12,805 nucleotides of DNA from Clostridia bacterium (GTDB lineage Bacteria > Bacillota > Clostridia > Oscillospirales > CAG-272): positions 1 through 12,805 of the forward strand of contig JAGCJD010000008.1 of assembly GCA_017648425.1 (NCBI GenBank), read 5' to 3'. This document shows positions 1-9,457 of this stretch, piece by piece. Under the pieces are notes generated by a model that had not been told where the DNA came from, made no database searches, and saw nothing but the letters and a program-made list of their open reading frames with translations. The translations under genes were made by a program, and so were the position numbers. The number at the start of each line of letters is the position of its first letter. Within the stretch, counting starts at the first letter, position 1.

Positions 1-3000
1 TAGGTACTTCCTTTAACATTGCTCCCGTTCCGATATCCTCTATTGATAAGGCGGTGCGTAATGTTATTATAGTAGGTGAGATATTTCAGTTTACAAAGGA
101 AGCAAATAGAGCGGGAGATAAATTCAATGTTTCCTTTGCTGTTTTTGACGGTGATGCCTCAATTTTTGTAAAGCGTTATTCAATGCTACCCGAGGATGCT
201 GACGAGATCTCCTCTGCAATTTCAAAGGGCATGGCAGTTGCCGTTCGAGGCTTTACTAAGAACGAGCGTAATGATGATGAGCTGTATATGTCTTATACGG
301 ATATTGCGGTTATTTCAATGATAACACGCAAGGATAATGCGCCCAAAAAGCGTGTTGAATTGCATCTTCACACCAATATGTCGTCAATGGATGCTCTTAT
401 TCCGCCCGATGTGATAGTAAAGACCGCTCAAAAATGGGGACATTCTGCGGTTGCGATAACTGACCATGGTAATGTTCAGGCATTTCCTGAGGCTATGTTG
501 GCGGCTGATAAATGCGGAATGAAGGTTATTTACGGAATGGAAGCATATTTCGTAAATAATACGGCAAGCGCTGTTTACGGTCAATATACGGGAGATTTTA
601 CTGATGAAATGGTCGTTTTTGATATTGAAACGACAGGACTTTCAAAAAACGACTGTAATATAACCGAGATAGGTGCTGTTAAAATAAAAAAAGGTCAGAT
701 CATTGACAGATTTAATACATTTGTAAATCCTAAATGTCCAATTCCTGAGGAAATACAGCGTCTCACATCAATTACTGATGAAATGGTCGCTGATGCTCCC
801 TCAATTGAGGCTGCGCTCCCTGAATTCTTAAAATTTACGGGGGACTGCTTACTTATTGCGCACAATGCGGATTTTGATACGGGATTTATCAGGGTTGCTG
901 CGGATAGATGTGGGCTTGAATTTAATAATCCTTATCTTGACACGCTTGCTTTGTCAAGGTATTTGAATTCTGATATGAAGTCACACAAGCTTGATGTGTT
1001 GGCAAAGCATTATAAGCTTGAAGAATTTCACCATCATAGAGCCTGCGATGATGCTGAGATATTGGCAAAGATATATTTTGCCATGACCTCTCAAATGATA
1101 AAAAACGATATTCGTAGCTTTAACGACCTTAATAATGAAATGAGGACTAAGGCAGATCCTCTTACTCTTAAGACCTACCACCAGATATTGTTGGTAAAAA
1201 ATCAAGTTGGTCTTAAAAATCTTTATAAGCTCATTTCCTCAAGCTATTTGAATTATTTTCATAGATTTCCCAGAATTCCCAAGACTGAGCTTGCTGAGCA
1301 TAGGGAGGGCTTGATAATCGGCTCTGCCTGTGAGGCAGGTGAGTTATTCAGGGCAATACTTGATAATAAGCCGGAAAAGGAAATTGAGGATATTGTAAAT
1401 TTTTACGATTATCTTGAAATACAGCCGATTTGCAACAACCGCTTTCTTATTACTGAGGGAAGCGTTGCAGACGAGGAGGGCTTGAAGGAGCTTAACAGAA
1501 GGATTGTTGCTCTTGGAGAAAAATACAATAAGCCCGTAGTTGCAACCTGTGACGCGCACTTTTTAAACAAGGAAGACGAAATTTACAGAAAGATACTTCA
1601 GGCAGGTCTTAAATACAAGGATTTTGACAGAGATATTAATCTTTATTTTAGAACTACCGAGGAAATGCTTGAGGAATTCTCTTATCTAGGTGAAGAAAAG
1701 GCTATGGAGGTTGTTGTAACAAACACCAATCTTATTGCCGATATGATAGAGGATGTGCGTCCAATTCCAAAGGGATCGTTTACCCCTCATATGGACGGGG
1801 CTGACGAGGAGCTCCAGGAGATATGCTGGAAAAGGGCAAGATCTATGTACGGAGATGATCTCCCCGAGATAGTAAAGAACAGGCTTGACAAGGAGCTGAC
1901 CTCAATCATCAAAAACGGATTTGCCGTGCTCTACATGATTGCGCAAAAGCTTGTGTGGTACAGTGAAAGTCAGGGGTATCTTGTTGGTTCGCGTGGTTCT
2001 GTTGGATCTTCGTTTGTCGCTACAATGGCAGGAATTTCAGAGGTAAATCCTTTGCCACCGCACTATTATTGTCCCAATTGCCGTCATTCGGAATTTTTTA
2101 CCGACGGTTCTGTCGGCTCAGGCTTTGACTTAAAGGACGCAAATTGTCCTAAATGCGGTGCTAAATACAATGCTGACGGACACGATATACCCTTTGAGAC
2201 CTTTTTGGGATTTTACGGTGACAAGTCTCCCGATATAGACCTTAACTTCTCAGGCGATGTTCAAGGCAAGGTACATAAATACACCGAGGAGCTTTTTGGC
2301 GCTGAAAATGTCTTCCGCGCAGGTACGCTTGGTACGCTTGCGGACAAGACTGCCTACGGCTTTATTGCAAAGTATTTTGAGCAAAAGGGAGTTAGCATCG
2401 GCAAAGCGGAGATGGAAAGAATGATACAGAATTGCGTTGGCGTTAAGCGTACTACGGGACAGCACCCGGGAGGAATTATAGTAATTCCAAGAGAGTACGA
2501 GGTTTACGATTTTACTCCCGTACAGCACCCCGCAGATGATCCACATTCCGACACCGTAACTACCCATTTTGCATTTTCATATTTACATGATACAAGACTT
2601 AAACTTGATGAGCTTGGTCACGATATTCCAACAAAATATAAATATCTTGAAACATTTTCCAATACAAGCGTTTTAGATGTTCCAATGAATGACCCTGATG
2701 TATATGAGCTTTTTGCTTCAACAAAACCTCTTGGTGTTACCCCTGAGGCAATCGATTCGCAAATAGGTACATTTGGACTTCCTGAGTTTGGAACGCGCTT
2801 TTTGCAACAGGTTCTGATAGAGGCAAAACCTAAAAACTTTGCAGACCTTTTGCAGATATCGGGACTTACTCACGGAACAGATGTTTGGCTTGGAAACGCA
2901 CAAGACTTGATAAAGGACGGAATATGTGATATTTCTCAGGTTATCGGTACGCGTGACGGAATCATGCTTGACCTTATTCGTTACGGCCTTGAAAACTCGC

Positions 3001-3650
3001 TTGCATTCAAAATAATGGAGAGTGTAAGAAAGGGAAGAGGTCTTACACCCGAATGGGAAGCGGAAATGATCGCACATAATGTGCCTGAATGGTATATTAC
3101 ATCATGTAAAAAGATAAAATATATGTTCCCCAAGGCGCATGCTGCTGCGTATGTTATGTCTGCAATAAGACTTGGCTGGTATAAGGTGCATATTCCCATA
3201 GCGTTCTATTGTTCAATGTTTACTGTTGCTCCTGGCGCTTTTGACGCAGAAGTAGTTATGAAAGGCAAGAGTGGTGTCGTTGCTACTATCAAAGACATTG
3301 AAAAAAGAGGAAAAGAGGCATCACCCAAGGAACAGAGTTCTATTCCTGTATTACAGCTTATAAATGAGTGTATGTCCCGTGGAATAAGATTTTTGCCTAT
3401 CGACATAGAAAAATCCGATGCCTATAAGTTTATACCTGAGAACGGAGCGATAAGAATGCCGTTTTCAGCGTTACCGGGACTTGGTGACAATGCAGCAATC
3501 AATATAATTGAAGCTCGTAATGAGGAAAAATTCTTTTCTATCGATGACCTCAGGATACGCGCAAAGCTGACAAAGAGCGTTATTGAGATATTGAGAAAAA
3601 ACCATGTTCTTGATAATTTAAGCGAAACCGATCAGCTTTCATTCTTCTGA
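1..3650 (+). CDS. polC: DNA polymerase III alpha subunit, PolC type (5' end outside window)
   Basis: This is the Gram-positive replicative DNA polymerase with built-in 3'-5' proofreading, acting at the fork on the clamp. Visible domains in order: an OB-fold-like segment (to about 340); PHP part 1 with HLHT (363-374) and TDHG (459-470); a DEDDh exonuclease inserted in the PHP, with Exo I D-I-E (621-629), Exo II at 861-878 and Exo III from 1029 to 1052; PHP part 2 ending in CDAHFL; a four-cysteine zinc finger (Cys codons 2070, 2079, 2145, 2154); and the palm with PDIDLNFSG (Asp codons 2232 and 2238) and the third Asp in KLDELGHD (2607). The protein ends in QLSFF (3633-3647), a C-terminal clamp-binding motif. 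The frame is open to base 1 with no stop, so the GTG at 54 is not the true start; about 200 N-terminal residues are missing compared with B. subtilis PolC (about 1437 aa). All catalytic residues appear intact. Confidence 0.97.
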   Translation, partial: GTSFNIAPVPISSIDKAVRNVIIVGEIFQFTKEANRAGDKFNVSFAVFDGDASIFVKRYSMLPEDADEISSAISKGMAVAVRGFTKNERNDDELYMSYTDIAVISMITRKDNAPKKRVELHLHTNMSSMDALIPPDVIVKTAQKWGHSAVAITDHGNVQAFPEAMLAADKCGMKVIYGMEAYFVNNTASAVYGQYTGDFTDEMVVFDIETTGLSKNDCNITEIGAVKIKKGQIIDRFNTFVNPKCPIPEEIQRLTSITDEMVADAPSIEAALPEFLKFTGDCLLIAHNADFDTGFIRVAADRCGLEFNNPYLDTLALSRYLNSDMKSHKLDVLAKHYKLEEFHHHRACDDAEILAKIYFAMTSQMIKNDIRSFNDLNNEMRTKADPLTLKTYHQILLVKNQVGLKNLYKLISSSYLNYFHRFPRIPKTELAEHREGLIIGSACEAGELFRAILDNKPEKEIEDIVNFYDYLEIQPICNNRFLITEGSVADEEGLKELNRRIVALGEKYNKPVVATCDAHFLNKEDEIYRKILQAGLKYKDFDRDINLYFRTTEEMLEEFSYLGEEKAMEVVVTNTNLIADMIEDVRPIPKGSFTPHMDGADEELQEICWKRARSMYGDDLPEIVKNRLDKELTSIIKNGFAVLYMIAQKLVWYSESQGYLVGSRGSVGSSFVATMAGISEVNPLPPHYYCPNCRHSEFFTDGSVGSGFDLKDANCPKCGAKYNADGHDIPFETFLGFYGDKSPDIDLNFSGDVQGKVHKYTEELFGAENVFRAGTLGTLADKTAYGFIAKYFEQKGVSIGKAEMERMIQNCVGVKRTTGQHPGGIIVIPREYEVYDFTPVQHPADDPHSDTVTTHFAFSYLHDTRLKLDELGHDIPTKYKYLETFSNTSVLDVPMNDPDVYELFASTKPLGVTPEAIDSQIGTFGLPEFGTRFLQQVLIEAKPKNFADLLQISGLTHGTDVWLGNAQDLIKDGICDISQVIGTRDGIMLDLIRYGLENSLAFKIMESVRKGRGLTPEWEAEMIAHNVPEWYITSCKKIKYMFPKAHAAAYVMSAIRLGWYKVHIPIAFYCSMFTVAPGAFDAEVVMKGKSGVVATIKDIEKRGKEASPKEQSSIPVLQLINECMSRGIRFLPIDIEKSDAYKFIPENGAIRMPFSALPGLGDNAAINIIEARNEEKFFSIDDLRIRAKLTKSVIEILRKNHVLDNLSETDQLSFF

Positions 3651-3672
3651 GATTAAATAATGATTAAATAAT
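3651..3672. repeat. Perfect tandem duplication of an 11-bp unit
   Basis: GATTAAATAAT occurs at 3651-3661 and again immediately at 3662-3672. The pair starts directly after the polC stop codon (3648-3650) and runs into the AAGGAGGG ribosome binding site of the next gene at 3673-3680, so it makes up most of the spacer. It may simply be a slippage duplication; no regulatory role can be read from it. Confidence 0.85.
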
Positions 3673-3684
3673 AAGGAGGGTAAT

Positions 3685-5934
3685 ATGAAAAAAATAACAG
3701 CATTTATTTTGAGTTTTGTTATGGTTGTTTTTTGTTTAACGCCCTCCTTATCGGCGCAAGCTAACGAAGATATTCTTACAAACGCGGTTTATTATACATG
3801 TGATTACGATACAAAAAGCAAGCAGGTTGTAATTCACGGAACTGTAAATCATGATTTTATGATAAGCCATGCGGATTATAGGATAGAGGTAAAAGCTGTG
3901 CTTCCCGGAAATGATTATTATTCAGCTGTGAATGATTCTTCTTATGAGATACTTGCAGAGGCAACGATGTCGGTCAAGTTCACCTTTTATGTTGAAATTG
4001 ATACGAGTCTTGAAAGATATTCAAAATATCTTATAATTTTTTCTTCACCCAATGGGGAGCGAACACTCGCCGCTGAACCGAAAATACCCTCTGTTTCCTC
4101 GGATTTTAACTATGATCCGAGCGACAAGAGCGGTTACAAGGGTGTATATACTGATAGCGCATCAGTTATTGGCGAATCGGGAGCGGGGACTGTAATAATA
4201 GATGTTGATCTTGGAAAAATGAAGAGCGATAGCACGGATAGTATTTTGTATCCTATGAACAACTCATACATTCATGTAAAGCGCTCATACATATCCGAAA
4301 TTGACAAAAAGGTTGTGGCGGCATCTGTCGCAAACACAAGGATATATTTCAGAATATTGGTGAGCGCTTACGATGACTTGCTTTCGTTGTGTGTTGATAA
4401 TACTAAGAAATACAGTATTCCCAATATGTTTTCGGAGGATATTGTTGATTATGTTTTCACAATGACCAGCTTTTTAGCAAGCAGATATGCAACCGAATAT
4501 ACAATTGACGGAATTATTGCGGGTAGCTGTGTTGATGATGTTGATAATGTAAATTCAGTTGGTGATATTACACTTGATCAGTACGCTGAGCTTTATACAG
4601 TATATCTTTGTGTACTAGGAAATGCTGTGCATGAAAAGAACAGCAAAGCGGATATAGTTATTCCGCTTTCTGACAGTAACGACTATACAGAGAATGTTGT
4701 GTCCGGAAAGAGAGTGAGGGCTTCAGAGTTTTTAGACAATATTTTTTACAGATTGGATAAAAATGTTTCAGGAGCATTTCATTGTTCGCTTTTGATAGAA
4801 ACCGATATAACGCCGCTTGGCATAACCAATAAAAATATTGGAAATGGTATTGATACAAACTATGAGTATGATAGAACTCGTATTTCTGTAAGCAATATAA
4901 ACGATGTAAATGCATTTGTAAGCGGTATGTCTGAAAAGTATGGTGATACACCTACGAACATGATTTATTTATGGCATTCCGACAAAGACTTGTCGGGTGA
5001 TGCATTGTCGTGCGCCTATGCATATCTTTACAGCGCGCTGTCGGGAAATTCCTTTGTGTCAGCATTTGTTGCTGATTTTGGGGATAACATGGCAAGCGTT
5101 GAAAAGCTATTTAAATATGTAAATACTGAAAGTCATCAGTCTGTTATTAGTCCGTTATTCAGATATTTTTCGGATACTTCTTGGAATGTTCCGCTTGCTG
5201 CCAATCGAGTTTTAATAGAAAAACAGCTGCTTACTAATCGTCCCGAAAATATTTTGGGTGAGTTTAAATATTTGGATTTTACCGCATCATCTGTCTTTGA
5301 GCGTATCAATAAGGGAGAAAATTGCACATCTATAAATTCTGACTATGACCATGTTGGTACACGTGCATTGCATGTGTCCTCATCAAAACTGAATATAGGT
5401 GACAAGCTTCAATGCATTGGTGTTTTTGATTTTGACGAAGATTATCGTTATACGCCCTATATTTCTTTAAAACTTGCTATTGATAATAATAAAGCCCCCG
5501 ATAATTCCTTGTATGAGATTTCAATTTCGTTAGGAAAGGATAACTGTCGAGCTGAACTTGTAGGTGTTGTCAGAAATCATGAAATCTCCGAGCTTTATTT
5601 TGATATATCTGAATTTGCTCCTATATCTCCCTCGGATTATCTTATTGTAACTGTTCGGTGTATAACTGATAGTTCAAATGGATTATCGCTTTGGCTTTAC
5701 GATATGACAGGATACAGCAATGAGTATACCTCTGATGAGCTGGATGAAAAAATAAAAGAATTGCGACTTTTGGGAAATTCCGAAAACGATGGAAATGATG
5801 GCGGATTTAATTTCACATTACTCTTTACGATAATCGGTGTGTTGTTTTCGATTGGGGCTGTGGGAATTGGCTTGCTAATGGTTTTCAGGAGAGATGACGA
5901 TAATGACAAAAATCCCGAAAGCATGAACGAATAA
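3685..5934 (+). CDS. Secreted, membrane-anchored protein of unknown function (possible degenerate TIM-barrel protein)
   Basis: I do not recognise this gene securely. It encodes 749 residues behind a strong AAGGAGGG site (3673-3680, 4 bases from ATG). Residues 1-26 form a Sec signal peptide with a likely signal peptidase I site after A-Q-A (24-26). Residues 710-734 are one hydrophobic helix followed by RR and an acidic tail, so the large middle part should lie outside the cell with the C-terminus inside. Residues about 30-145 and 515-690 look beta-rich, the latter like a jelly-roll or carbohydrate-binding fold. Residues about 150-500 (starting near KGVYTD) resemble, from memory, the layout of DUF5722-type glycoside-hydrolase-like barrels, but where that family would carry G-N-E this protein has G280-S-C, and where it would carry a second E it has L429-W-H-S. 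It may therefore be a non-catalytic binding protein. It lies 34 bases after polC and 25 bases before dnaE, probably cotranscribed. Existence of the gene is near certain; the fold assignment is weak. Confidence 0.9.
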   Translation: MKKITAFILSFVMVVFCLTPSLSAQANEDILTNAVYYTCDYDTKSKQVVIHGTVNHDFMISHADYRIEVKAVLPGNDYYSAVNDSSYEILAEATMSVKFTFYVEIDTSLERYSKYLIIFSSPNGERTLAAEPKIPSVSSDFNYDPSDKSGYKGVYTDSASVIGESGAGTVIIDVDLGKMKSDSTDSILYPMNNSYIHVKRSYISEIDKKVVAASVANTRIYFRILVSAYDDLLSLCVDNTKKYSIPNMFSEDIVDYVFTMTSFLASRYATEYTIDGIIAGSCVDDVDNVNSVGDITLDQYAELYTVYLCVLGNAVHEKNSKADIVIPLSDSNDYTENVVSGKRVRASEFLDNIFYRLDKNVSGAFHCSLLIETDITPLGITNKNIGNGIDTNYEYDRTRISVSNINDVNAFVSGMSEKYGDTPTNMIYLWHSDKDLSGDALSCAYAYLYSALSGNSFVSAFVADFGDNMASVEKLFKYVNTESHQSVISPLFRYFSDTSWNVPLAANRVLIEKQLLTNRPENILGEFKYLDFTASSVFERINKGENCTSINSDYDHVGTRALHVSSSKLNIGDKLQCIGVFDFDEDYRYTPYISLKLAIDNNKAPDNSLYEISISLGKDNCRAELVGVVRNHEISELYFDISEFAPISPSDYLIVTVRCITDSSNGLSLWLYDMTGYSNEYTSDELDEKIKELRLLGNSENDGNDGGFNFTLLFTIIGVLFSIGAVGIGLLMVFRRDDDNDKNPESMNE

Positions 5935-5940
5935 TTTTTT

Positions 5941-5950
5941 GGAAAGGTGG
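5941..5950 (+). promoter_or_regulatory. Ribosome binding site fixing the dnaE GTG start
   Basis: GGAAAGGTGG ends 9 bases before the GTG at 5960, an acceptable spacing. The GTG at 5950-5952 is in another frame. The GTG at 5960 gives the expected start, with the PHP motif beginning only a few residues in, as in other DnaE proteins. Confidence 0.75.
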
Positions 5951-5959
5951 TGAAAAAAG

Positions 5960-8900
5960 GTGTCAGATTTTGTCCATTTGCATCTTCATAGCGAATACAG
6001 CTTGCTTGATGGCGCGTGTAGGATTTCCGAAATACCCAAGAGAGCCAAGGAATGCGGTCATACTGCGGTCGCATTGACCGATCATGGCGTTATGTATGGA
6101 GCTGTACCTTTTTTCGATGCCTGTAAAAAGGAGGGCATTAAGCCCATAATCGGTTGTGAGGTGTATGTTGCCTCAGGCTCGAGATTTGAAAAAACGACAT
6201 ATTCTGATGGCAATGGAAGATATAATCATTTGGTTTTACTTTGTAAAAATGAAATAGGATATAAAAATCTTATCTATATGGTATCTAAATCCTTTGTCGA
6301 AGGTTTTTACTCAAAGCCAAGAATTGATCTTGAACTATTAAAAGAGTATTCGGACGGGCTGATAGCGCTTTCTGCATGTCTTGCGGGTAAGATACCATCA
6401 CTACTGTCCGCAGGTGAATATGATGAGGCTGTTCGATATGCAAAGAGCTTGTCGGATATCTTTGGCAAGGATAATTTTTATATTGAGCTTCAAAATCATG
6501 GATTGAATGAGCAGATACAGATAATACCAATGCTTGTAAGGCTTGCGGAGGAATGTGATCTTCCTTTGGTAGCTACGAACGACTGTCACTATCTAAGACG
6601 CGAAAATGCCCAGACACAAGCTGTGCTTATGTGTATTCAAACGAATACTTCAATAACTGAAGGTCGTCCTATTGGATTTGAAACTGACGAGTTTTACTAT
6701 AAAACAAGCGCTGAAATGAAAATGATATTTTCAAAATATGAAGGCGCAATAGAAAATACCGTAAAAATAGCAGAAAGATGTAATTTTGAATTTTTGTTTG
6801 ATGTTCCAAAGCTTCCTGCATTTAAAACGCCATACGGTATTTCTTCGCGTGAATATCTGCGCACTCTAACGATTGAGGGAATTAAAAAAAGACTTAATGA
6901 CGGCACTCTCGTGTTTGCTCCACAAGGAGAGGCTGTTTATATGGAAAGAATAGAGTATGAGCTATCCGTTATATCAAGTATGGGGTATGATGATTACTTT
7001 TTGATAGTTCAGGACTATGTTGCGTTTGCAAAAAAACGCGGAATTCCCGTAGGACCTGGGCGTGGCTCGGGAGCGGGAAGCCTTGTTGCGTTTCTTATTG
7101 GGATAACTGATGTTGATTCTATAAAGCATGATCTGCTCTTTGAAAGATTTTTAAATCCTGAAAGAGTTAGTATGCCCGATATTGATGTGGATTTTTGTTA
7201 CAACAGGCGTGATGAGGTCATACGGTATATGTATGAAAAATACGGTGAGGATCATGTTTCTCAGATAGTCGCCTTTGGTACGCTTGCCGCGCGTGCCGCC
7301 ATAAGAGATGTCGGACGCGCCTTAGGAATGTCGTATAATGATGTCGATCCTGTGGCTCGCGCTGTTCCGCATGATCTTGGAGTTACTCTGTCATCAGCAT
7401 TAAAGCTGCCTGAACTCAGGTCGCTTTACGATTCCTCAGAGGAGGTCAAGCGACTTGTTGATACGGCAATTGAAATTGAAGGAATGCCAAGAAACAATAC
7501 CGTTCATGCTGCTGGACTTGTAATAACAGATAAGCCAATATCGGAATATGTACCGCTTGCTGTAAGTAACAGCGCGATAGTTACCCAATTTGATATGGAT
7601 ATTATTGCAAAATTGGGGTTACTGAAATTTGATTTTCTTGCTTTGAGGTATTTGACAATAATTGACGATGCTTGCAAGTATGTATCGGAAAGAATACCCG
7701 ATTTTGACATAAATAAAATATCCTTAGACGATAAAAAAACATTTGACCTTATATCATCGGGCTCAACTCTTGGCGTGTTTCAGCTTGAGCGTCCCGGAAT
7801 GAGACAGATGCTCACTGAATTTAAACCGGAAAATTTTGACGACATAATTGCTGTTATCGCTCTTTACAGACCGGGACCTATGGATTCAATTCCTCAATAT
7901 ATTCAAGCGAGACACAATCCCGAGCAAATAAAATATGCTCACCCTATGCTTGAACCGATTTTGCGTTCGACATATGGCTGTATCGTATATCAAGAGCAGG
8001 TAATGAGCATATTTAGAGAAATGGCGGGCTATACCTATGGACATGCTGATGTTGTCCGCCGAGCAATGTCAAAGAAAAAGGCAGATGTATTGAACGCCGA
8101 ACGGCAGTCATTTCTTGATGGCTCTTTGGAAAAGGGAGTTGATAGTGATGTTGCAGGAAAGCTTTTTGACGATATTTCTTCGTTTGCTAACTATGCGTTC
8201 AATAAAAGCCATGCCGCTGCATATGCAATGATCTCTTACAGAACGGCATATCTTAAAGCGCATTATCCTTGCGAGTATATGTCGGCATTAATGACATCTG
8301 TGCTTGGAAATCTTACAAAACTTGCGGAATATATTGGAGAGTGCTCGCGACTTGGTATAAGAGTGCTTCCTCCTAATATAAACCGAAGCCGTATGTATTT
8401 TACCCCCGATGGTGATAATATTATTTTTGGATTGCTGGCTTTGAAAAACATTGGTAAACAATTTGTTGATAATATTATTAAAGAACGACAGAGTGGTAAT
8501 TTTTCCGATCTTGAAGATTTTGTTCAAAGAATGTCTGGGTGTGACCTTAACAAGCGAATGGTTGAGGGACTTATAAAATCAGGAGCGTTTGATGACCTTG
8601 GAATTTACAGAAGTCGATTGTTGGCGTCATATGAGCGTTTGATTGACATAATGGCTCTGCAAAACAGAAATAATATTTCAGGTCAGCTTGATATGTTTTC
8701 AAGTGCGTTTTCGAATGAAAAGACTGATATTGCTCCAAAGTTTGAGTATCCTATGATTGCTGATTTTTCTTTGAAGGATAAACTTATGCTTGAAAAGGAA
8801 AGCTCGGGAATGTATTTTTCGGGCCATCTGCTTGACACCTATTCGGAAGAAATATCAAAGATAGCTCCAAGGAGCATTTCGGAAATATTAAGTGCAGAAC

Positions 8901-9457
8901 AGATAAGAGAAAAACAAGTTGTTAAGGTGTGTGGAATAATTACAGCGGTAAACATCAAAACAACGCGAAAAAACGAAAAAATGGCGTTTATAACTCTTGA
9001 AGACAGATTTGGAGAGATAGAGGCGCTTGTTTTTCCGAGTGTTTACCTGGAAAATTATCATCATATACGTGTTGATGCCCCTGTATATATAGAGGCAACT
9101 GTTTCTGTTCGTGAGGACGATGCTCCAAAGCTTTTGGTAAATTCTATCAGGGAGTTGACTGATAACACGAGATTTAATGAGAAGACGCAAAAAATCAGTG
9201 TTCAAAAAACGCCTGCTCCCACCAAGCAGGATATGACAAAGGTCAATAAACTATATATCAGAGTTCCCAATTTTAATTGTAATGAATATTTTAAGGCAAA
9301 AAATCTAGTGGATATTTTTGAAGGTAGCGTAAAGGTCATATTTTATAATGCTGATACTTCAAAATATTTGGATTATACAAGCGGAATATCTTTAACTGAC
9401 TTTATTGTTTCAGAGCTTCGTGAAATTCTTGGAGATGATAATGTCGTTTTGAAATAA
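5960..9457 (+). CDS. dnaE: DNA polymerase III alpha subunit, DnaE type
   Basis: This is a second C-family replicative polymerase. In Firmicutes with PolC, DnaE is known to extend RNA primers on the lagging strand before PolC takes over. The 1165-residue length fits the family (E. coli 1160). The N-terminal PHP domain keeps nine apparent metal ligands: H8, H10, D17, H42, E67, H90, C140, D208, H210. The polymerase core has the GPGRGSGAGSL block (365 onward), catalytic D407 and D409 in PDIDVDF, and D558 in KFDFLAL, where the usual glycine is alanine (A561). NKSHAAAYA and a helix-hairpin-helix region follow. The clamp-binding motif QLDMF is at 909-913, an OB fold at about 986-1065, and a C-terminal domain to the end. 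There is no separate DEDD exonuclease domain. The start is GTG with an upstream GGTGG. It is the last gene of the polC operon, and its TAA abuts the stop of the convergent gene. Confidence 0.97.
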   Translation: MSDFVHLHLHSEYSLLDGACRISEIPKRAKECGHTAVALTDHGVMYGAVPFFDACKKEGIKPIIGCEVYVASGSRFEKTTYSDGNGRYNHLVLLCKNEIGYKNLIYMVSKSFVEGFYSKPRIDLELLKEYSDGLIALSACLAGKIPSLLSAGEYDEAVRYAKSLSDIFGKDNFYIELQNHGLNEQIQIIPMLVRLAEECDLPLVATNDCHYLRRENAQTQAVLMCIQTNTSITEGRPIGFETDEFYYKTSAEMKMIFSKYEGAIENTVKIAERCNFEFLFDVPKLPAFKTPYGISSREYLRTLTIEGIKKRLNDGTLVFAPQGEAVYMERIEYELSVISSMGYDDYFLIVQDYVAFAKKRGIPVGPGRGSGAGSLVAFLIGITDVDSIKHDLLFERFLNPERVSMPDIDVDFCYNRRDEVIRYMYEKYGEDHVSQIVAFGTLAARAAIRDVGRALGMSYNDVDPVARAVPHDLGVTLSSALKLPELRSLYDSSEEVKRLVDTAIEIEGMPRNNTVHAAGLVITDKPISEYVPLAVSNSAIVTQFDMDIIAKLGLLKFDFLALRYLTIIDDACKYVSERIPDFDINKISLDDKKTFDLISSGSTLGVFQLERPGMRQMLTEFKPENFDDIIAVIALYRPGPMDSIPQYIQARHNPEQIKYAHPMLEPILRSTYGCIVYQEQVMSIFREMAGYTYGHADVVRRAMSKKKADVLNAERQSFLDGSLEKGVDSDVAGKLFDDISSFANYAFNKSHAAAYAMISYRTAYLKAHYPCEYMSALMTSVLGNLTKLAEYIGECSRLGIRVLPPNINRSRMYFTPDGDNIIFGLLALKNIGKQFVDNIIKERQSGNFSDLEDFVQRMSGCDLNKRMVEGLIKSGAFDDLGIYRSRLLASYERLIDIMALQNRNNISGQLDMFSSAFSNEKTDIAPKFEYPMIADFSLKDKLMLEKESSGMYFSGHLLDTYSEEISKIAPRSISEILSAEQIREKQVVKVCGIITAVNIKTTRKNEKMAFITLEDRFGEIEALVFPSVYLENYHHIRVDAPVYIEATVSVREDDAPKLLVNSIRELTDNTRFNEKTQKISVQKTPAPTKQDMTKVNKLYIRVPNFNCNEYFKAKNLVDIFEGSVKVIFYNADTSKYLDYTSGISLTDFIVSELREILGDDNVVLK

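Noticed and set aside
54..56. GTG at 54 as the start of polC
   Set aside because: The frame is open back to base 1, there is no ribosome binding site before 54, and PolC needs about 200 more N-terminal residues. The gene is cut by the window edge.
2250..2567. 105-codon minus-strand open frame inside polC
   Set aside because: It is antisense to the PolC palm domain, where catalytic residues constrain the plus strand; no support for translation.
3100..3300. Possible intein or insertion in PolC
   Set aside because: The visible conserved blocks follow each other with spacing like B. subtilis PolC, and no splicing motif is present.
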